Origin: a virus
DNA length: 27,458 nucleotides
IMG/VR virus record: IMGVR_UViG_3300042197_004934
Location: 1 to 27,458 of that record
Reading direction: 5' to 3' (one strand)
Below are positions 22,644 through 27,458 of this stretch, piece after piece. Under the pieces are notes generated by a model. That model made no database searches. It saw only the letters and a list, made by a program, of their open reading frames with translations, and had not been told where the DNA came from. A program made the translations under genes and the position numbers. Numbering within the stretch: the stretch's first letter is position 1; each line of letters starts with the position of its first letter.

Positions 22644-23096
22644 ATGTTAAATGAAAAAGACAAAAGTTGGTTTTGGAATGTGTTTGGCGGGGCCATGATG
22701 AGCATTGTTTTTGTTTTATTTTTATCGCATATTAACAATACAAACAATAATATTGATAAAAGTTTTCTGTCTTTAAAGACAGAAATAAAAGAACTATCTG
22801 TGGTCCTGGACTCTCAGAAAGAAAGAATTGTTGGCTTGGAAAAAAATCGTGAAATTGACAAAGAAAAAGATTGTTTGTTAGAAAATAATATTAAAAATTT
22901 AGAAAATTTTTTGAATGAAAATAAACAAAAATTATTAGTTTGCGAAACTCAAATATCGTCTATGAAAGAAGAAATCAAAATAATATCTGAGGTCAACAAA
23001 GATTATTTAAAACAAATTCAAATCATGAAAGAGAAAATGGCCGCTGATGAGGCCACCAAAAAAGCAAAACAAGAATCTACAAGCCCAAATCCTTAA
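22644..23096 (+). CDS. Membrane-anchored coiled-coil protein
   Basis: A 150-residue protein with a short cytoplasmic N-terminus, one transmembrane segment (about 14-31, VFGGAMMSIVFVLFLSHI) and a long coiled coil (about 40-135) predicted outside the membrane. A charged, disordered Ala/Lys/Ser tail follows. This is the plan of an i-spanin, which links inner and outer membranes at lysis, but no lysis gene or embedded o-spanin is visible nearby, so the reading is tentative. GGGA lies before the ATG. The 3' end overlaps the convergent minus gene by 20 bases. Confidence 0.7.
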   Translation: MLNEKDKSWFWNVFGGAMMSIVFVLFLSHINNTNNNIDKSFLSLKTEIKELSVVLDSQKERIVGLEKNREIDKEKDCLLENNIKNLENFLNENKQKLLVCETQISSMKEEIKIISEVNKDYLKQIQIMKEKMAADEATKKAKQESTSPNP

Positions 23097-23346
23097 GTTT
23101 GTCACGTTTTTTCTTGTTTTTCTTTTTCTTTTTCTTGTGTTTCTTTGATACTTTTTTTATCTCGGGACTTAACAACTCTGGGTGAACGTCGCTATGTGTT
23201 GTTGCAAATGCATTTAGATGACCAGCAACACTCGGGGCAAAAGCAAGAGGAGGAAGTTGTCCGCTTCCGTAAAGAGGAGGATATATTCCTAGTGCGGTTC
23301 GTTTACCACGTTCATTTAACCATTGTGTAAATGATTGCAAAGCCAT
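23077..23346 (-). CDS. Basic candidate internal protein with capsid-targeting-like N-terminus
   Basis: An 89-residue protein. The N-terminus MALQSFTQWLNERG has the shared F-x-x-W-L (F6, W9, L10) and LNE at 10-12 as a cleavage-like site. The middle is Pro/Gly-rich and the C-terminus very basic (SKKHKKKKKKNKKKRDK), as in T4 internal proteins that sit with the DNA. Its ATG overlaps the stop of the upstream 54-residue gene by one base (TAATG), and AAAGGAAA is upstream, so it is the third gene of a minus-strand operon beginning at 24211. Confidence 0.83.
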   Translation of the reverse strand: MALQSFTQWLNERGKRTALGIYPPLYGSGQLPPLAFAPSVAGHLNAFATTHSDVHPELLSPEIKKVSKKHKKKKKKNKKKRDKLKDLGL

Positions 23347-23510
23347 TATGCGTTTCCTTTTTCACGATCCAAATTTAAAAGTAACATATTTTTGTCGAAT
23401 TCATCTTTGGTAATTAGCTCTGCCGCTAACATTTTTTCAAGTTTCTTTTTTCTTTTTTCGTAATCATCGTCTGTCATTTCTTCAAAAACCCAATTTTTAA
23501 AATCTTTCAT
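23346..23510 (-). CDS. 54-residue protein with the shared F-x-x-W start
   Basis: A short gene easy to overlook. It starts MKDFKNWVFEEM (F4, W7, V8), matching the other candidate targeted proteins, though the tripeptide here is VFE rather than LxE. The rest is helical and charged (YEKRKKKLEKMLAAELI, then a Asp/Glu/Lys helix). The body has the look of short phage proteins with an EKRKKKLEKML-x-x-x-LI-T-K-x-E-F pattern. AAGGTG precedes the ATG, two bases after the nuclease-like stop, and its TAA overlaps the next ATG. Continuous coupling with both neighbours is the main evidence that it is real. Confidence 0.8.
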   Translation of the reverse strand: MKDFKNWVFEEMTDDDYEKRKKKLEKMLAAELITKDEFDKNMLLLNLDREKGNA

Positions 23511-23512
23511 AT

Positions 23513-24211
23513 TTACACCTTATTTATTGGAAAACGCTCTTCAACCACACTCTCAACAGGAATAAAAGCCATAACTTTGTTGGGCGTGAAACTGTTTGGG
23601 TCTGGGTCACGTGTTGGTCTTAAATCTATGCCATTTGCTGCTTTAAAAGGTCGTGTTAATCTTCCGCCAAAGTAACTCAGGTTCATTTCACGTATCGCCT
23701 CCAACACAGCGTTTTTTAATCTAAAAGCTGGAACGTAATAGATTTCTGTTTCTGTTTGGTTTAAAACAAAATAGTGTTCCACTTTTGTTCCTCGAAAATC
23801 ACGACCTTGTTGATGATAATTTTCTAATTGCTTTGAAAGCAACTGGGTGTTGTCGTGGTTTCTTAAGACTTCATATGCTATATCATTTCGCCCTGGCTTA
23901 AAACTGCGTCTTAACTTTATTTGAACTGGGTCTTTTTGGTTTCCACCAAGATAACCATCTATCTTAAACTTGGCGTCTGTTCTATAGTCCGAGGCGGGGG
24001 TTATTTCTATTCCATGTTTGCCAAGTTGGTCTATGATGAATTTTTCACCTATATCACGACCTTGAGCCATCCTGTCTTCGATTGGCAAATTGCTAAAATC
24101 TTTTTGAATCATACTTGATGTTTCAACGTAATCTCTAAAACCCTTCGTGGTTGATTTATTCTTCATTTCGTTTATATATTGATTTGTTCTTTGAATTTGA
24201 TAAGATCGCAT
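23513..24211 (-). CDS. PD-(D/E)XK nuclease-like protein
   Basis: I begin this at ATG 24211 (232 residues); starting at 24331 would run far into the divergent methyltransferase gene. No strong RBS decides between 24211 and 24166. The core GRDIGEKFIIDQLGKHGIEI (about 51-70), KIDGYLGG with D85 and VQIKLR with Q97-I-K99 fits the PD-(D/E)XK fold in its D...Q-x-K variant, with E56 as the helix acid. The C-terminal region is mixed and unrecognised. It is first in an operon with two F-x-x-W proteins. A DNA-processing role in head or early infection is possible; the substrate is unknown. Confidence 0.6.
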   Translation of the reverse strand: MRSYQIQRTNQYINEMKNKSTTKGFRDYVETSSMIQKDFSNLPIEDRMAQGRDIGEKFIIDQLGKHGIEITPASDYRTDAKFKIDGYLGGNQKDPVQIKLRRSFKPGRNDIAYEVLRNHDNTQLLSKQLENYHQQGRDFRGTKVEHYFVLNQTETEIYYVPAFRLKNAVLEAIREMNLSYFGGRLTRPFKAANGIDLRPTRDPDPNSFTPNKVMAFIPVESVVEERFPINKV

Positions 24212-24252
24212 AAGAAATATAGTTACTTTTTGTCGAAATTTAGGATCAAAAT

Positions 24253-24783
24253 ATGCAGATTGATAACCGCAACGTAATTGACTTTTACAAATACTGGGAC
24301 ACAGAGGCCATATTTGCGGACTTACAATCAAAACACAACGACTTCTCTGTGTTGATAACCAATAAATTTAACGATTTTAATATTGGCAGTGTCATAAGAA
24401 ATGCTAATGCTTTCTGTGCCAAGGAAGTAATAATTTACGGCAGACGTTCTTTTGATCGGCGTGGTTGTGTTGGCACTCACAATTATTTGCAAATAAAGCG
24501 TGTTAAATTTGTTGAAGAATTAGACTTTAAAGATTGTTTTGTTGTTGGAATCGATAATATAAAAAATTCTAAACCAATAGAAGATTTTGTTTGGCCAACC
24601 AACAAACACGTTGTTATGGCTTTCGGGCAAGAAAATGGCGGGCTGTGTGATGAGATAATTTCAATATGCAATGAGTTGGTTTATATTAAACAATACGGAA
24701 GCGTGAGATCCTTAAATGTAGGATGTGCCTCATCTGTGGCGATGTATGATTATTGTAGAAAAGTCAAATGCGGTGAAACATAA
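24253..24783 (+). CDS. SpoU/TrmH-family RNA 2'-O-methyltransferase
   Basis: A 176-residue SPOUT enzyme that would methylate a ribose in tRNA or rRNA using S-adenosylmethionine. All three family motifs are present: NIGSVIRNANAFCAKEV (N43 to V59; catalytic R49), VVMAFGQENGGLCDEI (E127) and VRSLNVGCASSVAMYDY (S153, N155). Length is that of a bare catalytic domain, as in TrmL-like enzymes, with no extra RNA-binding domain. AGGA precedes the ATG. It shares a 41-base divergent region with the nuclease-like gene and overlaps the convergent LAGLIDADG-type gene by 20 bases. The RNA target cannot be told. Confidence 0.92.
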   Translation: MQIDNRNVIDFYKYWDTEAIFADLQSKHNDFSVLITNKFNDFNIGSVIRNANAFCAKEVIIYGRRSFDRRGCVGTHNYLQIKRVKFVEELDFKDCFVVGIDNIKNSKPIEDFVWPTNKHVVMAFGQENGGLCDEIISICNELVYIKQYGSVRSLNVGCASSVAMYDYCRKVKCGET

Positions 24784-25315
24784 AGTTTGGAAAACGATGT
24801 GCAATAGTTTTAAGAAAAACTTCTGTACCATCGACAGAAAACAATATCTTTAGCCTACTTTTGTCGTGATTGACGGTACAATCCATTCCAATTTCTTGAA
24901 AATATCTTAAAATTGTTTGAGTTCCTTCTTCGCCAAATTTAGTTGTGTTTATGTAAGCGTTTTTCTTATTTCTCCCGGTTTTGCTTCCTCCATCCAAAAA
25001 CCATGTGGCAAGACCGGTGTCGGTAAGCGTGTCTAAAACGCTCATTTTTATACTTCTTTTATTATTTTCGTATAGTTTATCATGCAGTTCTGTTATTTTG
25101 GGGTGACAACTTGAGTTGCATCTATAAGTGTTTCCATATTTTTTTAAATTTAAATTATCAAAAAAATCGCACATTTCAACCATCTTATATTCTAGCCATT
25201 CTTTATTGTTGCTCCTCATAGAAACACAATAATTTACCCCTTTTGGGGGTTTTATTAAACTAGATCCGCCTAAAATTGTCCCCAAAAGTATCTGAAGTTG
25301 AAAATTATGATTCAT
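24764..25315 (-). CDS. LAGLIDADG-type protein lacking both motif aspartates
   Basis: A 183-residue protein laid out like LAGLIDADG DNA endonucleases of the LAGLIDADG_2 type. Motif 1 is LLGTILGGS (10-18) where the family has LLG-x-x-LGDG; motif 2 is LATWFLDGG (102-110) where the family has LA-x-WFMDDG. In both, the eighth position, normally the catalytic Asp, is Gly (G17, G109). The rest (SMRSNNKEWLEYKM, KYGNTYRCNSS, GRNKKNAYINT, FPNFMFHRI) is intact with no stop or frameshift, so it may be a catalytically dead DNA-binding protein or maturase-like relic. It is free-standing; no intron is evident around it. Confidence 0.78.
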   Translation of the reverse strand: MNHNFQLQILLGTILGGSSLIKPPKGVNYCVSMRSNNKEWLEYKMVEMCDFFDNLNLKKYGNTYRCNSSCHPKITELHDKLYENNKRSIKMSVLDTLTDTGLATWFLDGGSKTGRNKKNAYINTTKFGEEGTQTILRYFQEIGMDCTVNHDKSRLKILFSVDGTEVFLKTIAHRFPNFMFHRI

Positions 25316-25395
25316 TAGAATTTATGTATGTTTTTTGTTATTAATTTTTTGATGTATATCATGCACCAAAATTTACAGGAAAGGAATTTATAAAC

Positions 25396-25403
25396 TATAA
25401 ATA
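25396..25403 (+). promoter_or_regulatory. T4-type late promoter
   Basis: TATAAATAATT, a full match to the T4 late -10 octamer, 42 bases before the ATG at 25445. The predicted leader holds the RBS AAGGAG (25432-25437). It lies in a 129-base intergenic region and has the best context of the octamers here. Confidence 0.72.
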
Positions 25404-25444
25404 ATTGTGAATTTTAACCCTTTAAAATATTAAGGAGAATCATT

Positions 25445-25786
25445 ATGGCTGCTAGTTCTGTAACAGGTGTTGGTCGTGGATCGGCTGTAAAGAAACAAAA
25501 AGGATCTGAGCATGTTAGCCTCGGAGCCGCAAAAATCGTTGGACCCAGAGTGGTTTATGCTGGAAAAGCAACCACAGACGCAAGCGGAGACGTTACTGTA
25601 GTTCTTCCAAGACTTCCTGGCGTTGCTGCTAACTATGTAACAATGGTAACCGAAACAGGCGTTGCTGCTGCTGGAGCTTGTGCTGTTTCGTTGACCTTAT
25701 CGGCTAATGCCACAACTTTGGTTCTTAAAGGACCAGCCTCCACAGAGTGCAATGTTGTGATCGTTAAAGCCGGTTTGGCCATCTGA
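25445..25786 (+). CDS. Small beta-rich probable virion protein
   Basis: A 113-residue protein rich in Ala, Val, Gly and Thr, with alternating short strands (KIVGPRVVYAGKATTDASG, VTVVLPRLPG, TTLVLKGPAS, VVIVKAG). It has no Trp and few charges after residue 30, as in capsid decoration or fibre proteins. A late promoter and a strong RBS precede it and a terminator follows, so it is a single-gene late transcript. The codons are less AT-rich than the neighbours, which suggests high expression. A structural role is inferred from these signs; no family recognised. Confidence 0.78.
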   Translation: MAASSVTGVGRGSAVKKQKGSEHVSLGAAKIVGPRVVYAGKATTDASGDVTVVLPRLPGVAANYVTMVTETGVAAAGACAVSLTLSANATTLVLKGPASTECNVVIVKAGLAI

Positions 25787-25815
25787 TCATACAAAGGTAA
25801 TTAGTAATAAATAGA

Positions 25816-25855
25816 AAACCGGCCCAAAATTTTGCAATTTTGGGCCGGTTTATTT
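25816..25855. terminator. Bidirectional terminator
   Basis: Perfect 15-bp stem (aaaccggcccaaaat / attttgggccggttt, 25816-25830 with 25837-25851), loop tttgca, T-rich on both sides. It ends the plus-strand structural gene and the minus-strand genes from beyond 27458. Confidence 0.94.
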
Positions 25856-26188
25856 TTAGCATTTTTTGATATTTTCTAGATCAGCAAGTTTGTCAAACCA
25901 ATAGTTCTCGGCAATTAATTTTGCATCTTCAAACTCTATCAGATCGTCTTCGTTCCAAAGACCATTTAATGTGTCTGTGTATAGAACGACAAATCGATTA
26001 TATGTTTTTTTTGATTTAATTAGTTTTTGTGATTTTATTATAACTTTTTCTAAAACTCCACGATTTGCCTTGATTAAACTATAAACAATATCTCCGGGAC
26101 CGTATAGTGTGTTGTAGTTTTTCAAAAATTCTTCAACGACACACCCCGCTAATTTTATGCCGCCCAAAAAGTTTTCGTTTATAATCAT
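25856..26188 (-). CDS. Hypothetical protein downstream of the repeat protein
   Basis: A 110-residue protein of unknown function. I use ATG 26188, one base after the preceding stop, rather than GTG 26200 within that gene; GGTGG upstream may act as RBS. The sequence (NTLYGPGDIVYSLIKANRGVLEKVIIKSQK, in part) has a small beta core and RFVVLYTDTLNGLWNEDDLI followed by a helix. The GDIVY...GVLEKVIIK pattern suggests an SH3-like barrel. It is the last gene of the minus-strand unit, placed after a fibre-like gene, so a tail-related role is possible. Confidence 0.7.
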   Translation of the reverse strand: MIINENFLGGIKLAGCVVEEFLKNYNTLYGPGDIVYSLIKANRGVLEKVIIKSQKLIKSKKTYNRFVVLYTDTLNGLWNEDDLIEFEDAKLIAENYWFDKLADLENIKKC

Positions 26189-26189
26189 T

Positions 26190-27458
26190 TTAACCACCAC
26201 TTAATTGTTTAATTTTTTTCATTATTTTTTCTCGGTTGTTTTCAATCAAATCGTTTGAATTATTTGAATTTAACACAAATTTTCCGCCTTTTGGACTTGG
26301 TGGCTTTTTGTGTTTGCTTAAATTATTTATCTTATCGCTTATATTTAAAATTTTGTCTTTTTGCCTTAATGTATCTGCAAGTTTTACAAGACCACCTTGG
26401 GGCAAGGGAGATATTGTGTTGTCTTCTATTGTTTTTAAGTTGGAATCTATATTTGCTGTGTTGAGGTTTAGGATAGTATCCTTTTCTTCTACAGGTGACA
26501 ATTCATTCGAATAAAAATCCCCCAATGATGTAACATATCTAAATACATTATTTTCTAAAATAATTCTTGATATAATAGTTTTTTGTGTACTTAAATTTCT
26601 ACTTACAAAATAAACTTTTTGTCCTATCTCAAATGAATATTTTATATCTCTTAAGAAATTATAAAAATCCATAGTAACAATTGAATAAATAGAAACTTTT
26701 GCTCCGCCCGAAGTGGATATTTCTTGATTTGAAAAACTTGATGGAGATATAGTCGCTCCACCTGATGCTAAGAATACCAAATCAACCGAGGCTGATCCAT
26801 TGATGGTTAAGTTCAAAAATGAAATTATATTATAATCAAAGTAAATTAAAGATGATCCGTTATTGATTGCCCCGCCCATCGAGAGTGGGTTATATTCTAA
26901 TTCAATCTCAGGAATACCACTAGCAAGTGAACCACCACTAACAGCAATATTGTAAACTGCTGTTTCTAAAGCAACACCACCAGCAAGTGAACCTCCAGTA
27001 ACCTCAATATTGTAAACTGCTGTTTCTAAAGCAACACCACCAGCAAGTATTCCACCAGTAACCTCAATATTGTAAACTGCTGTTTCTAAAGCAACACCAC
27101 CAGCAAGTGAACCTCCAGTAACCTCAATATTGTAAACTGCTGTTTCTAATCCAACACCACCAGCAAGTATTCCACCAGTGGGAACAATATTGTAAACTGC
27201 TGTTTCTAATCCAACACCACTAGCAAGTGAACCACCAGTGGGAACAATATTGTAAACTGCTGTTTCTAATCCAACACCACCAGCAAGTATTCCACCAGTA
27301 ACAGCAACATTGTAAACTGCTGTTTCTAATCCAACACCACCAGCAAGTATTCCACCAGTAACAGCAACATTGTAAACTGCTGTTTCTAAAGCAACACCAC
27401 CAGCAAGTATTCCACCAGTGATGGCAATATTGTAAACTGTTGTTTCTAATCCAATACC
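26190..27458 (-). CDS. 3' part of a long repeat protein (fibre-like), running off the window
   Basis: Open from the window edge to the stop at 26190: at least 422 residues with no N-terminus visible. An internal ATG at 26879 (MGGAINNGS) is not the true start, as the same frame continues upstream without a stop. The N-terminal visible part has nine 20-residue repeats of the type GLETAVYNIEVTGGSLAGGV and a degenerate tenth. These are followed by a Ser/Asn/Ile-rich beta region, a segment with FEIGQKVYFVSRNLS and FRYVTSLGDFYSNEL, and a Lys-rich C-terminal tail (KHKKPPSPKGGKF, REKIMKKIKQLSGG). The repeats predict an elongated beta structure as in tail fibres or adhesins; the role is inferred. Confidence 0.82.
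   Translation of the reverse strand, partial: GIGLETTVYNIAITGGILAGGVALETAVYNVAVTGGILAGGVGLETAVYNVAVTGGILAGGVGLETAVYNIVPTGGSLASGVGLETAVYNIVPTGGILAGGVGLETAVYNIEVTGGSLAGGVALETAVYNIEVTGGILAGGVALETAVYNIEVTGGSLAGGVALETAVYNIAVSGGSLASGIPEIELEYNPLSMGGAINNGSSLIYFDYNIISFLNLTINGSASVDLVFLASGGATISPSSFSNQEISTSGGAKVSIYSIVTMDFYNFLRDIKYSFEIGQKVYFVSRNLSTQKTIISRIILENNVFRYVTSLGDFYSNELSPVEEKDTILNLNTANIDSNLKTIEDNTISPLPQGGLVKLADTLRQKDKILNISDKINNLSKHKKPPSPKGGKFVLNSNNSNDLIENNREKIMKKIKQLSGG
26881..27458 (-). repeat. 60-bp coding tandem repeat array
   Basis: Nine units of exactly 60 bases plus one degenerate unit (26881-26940), continuing past the window. The core tgtaaactgctgtttctaa is nearly invariant. Variation is confined to a few sites, giving (A/G)LETAVYN(I/V), then EV, VP or AV, then GG(S/I)LA(G/S)G. 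The variants are shuffled between neighbouring units, which suggests gene conversion or unequal crossing-over. Confidence 0.95.

Noticed and set aside
26881-27458. CRISPR-like array
   Set aside because: The 60-base units have no unique spacers, vary at codon-compatible sites and are in frame with a long minus-strand gene, so they are coding repeats.
1-27458. tRNA genes
   Set aside because: No cloverleaf with a TTCGA-type T-loop was noticed in the intergenic gaps, which are all under 170 bases.

Overview
This window is most simply read as part of an AT-rich, T4-like myovirus genome (tailed phage, Caudoviricetes). It carries a T4-type head module in T4-like order on the plus strand: large terminase (gp17-like, 1-1827), portal (gp20-like, 4071-6653, interrupted by an intein), an unrecognised 606-residue protein where T4 has core genes 67/68, prohead protease (gp21-like), scaffold (gp22-like) and major capsid protein (gp23-like, ending at 12316 with a strong terminator). 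The host cannot be told from the sequence. No tail sheath or tube gene lies between terminase and portal, where T4 has 18 and 19.

Layout. 1-4070: terminase, a small helical protein, a possible internal head protein, a 2H phosphoesterase and a minus-strand sulfotransferase-like protein. 4071-12316: portal with intein, a zinc-ribbon protein, a minus-strand candidate internal protein, and the assembly operon to the capsid gene. 12400-16849: selfish or accessory genes behind the capsid gene: an HNH endonuclease with zinc-finger repeats, a GNAT/TnsA-like nuclease/zinc-ribbon fusion, and a diverged SF2 helicase-like ATPase. 16947-20326: a membrane protein, then three adjacent plus-strand genes sharing an N-terminal F-x-x-W-(L/I) motif. 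20380-22355: fucosyltransferase-like, PD-(D/E)XK-like and Stf0-like sulfotransferase genes. 22357-24211: small coiled-coil and membrane proteins and a minus-strand operon of a nuclease-like protein plus two more F-x-x-W proteins. 24253-25315: a TrmH-type RNA methyltransferase and a LAGLIDADG-type protein lacking both motif aspartates. 25445-27458: a small probable structural protein behind a T4-type late promoter, a bidirectional terminator, and on the minus strand the 3' end of a long gene with a 20-residue tandem repeat that runs off the window.

The signal most worth following is a family of at least six (perhaps seven) otherwise unrelated proteins, on both strands, that begin M-x-x-F-x-x-W-(L/I/V) and nearly all have an (L)-x-E tripeptide within the next ten residues. 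This is the layout of the T4 capsid-targeting sequence of internal proteins IPI-III and Alt, which gp21 protease removes after (L/I)-x-E. A gp21-like protease is encoded here, so I infer a set of proteins packaged in the prohead and possibly injected into the host. T4-type late promoter octamers (TATAAATA) occur in intergenic positions in front of several of these genes, including two divergent pairs.
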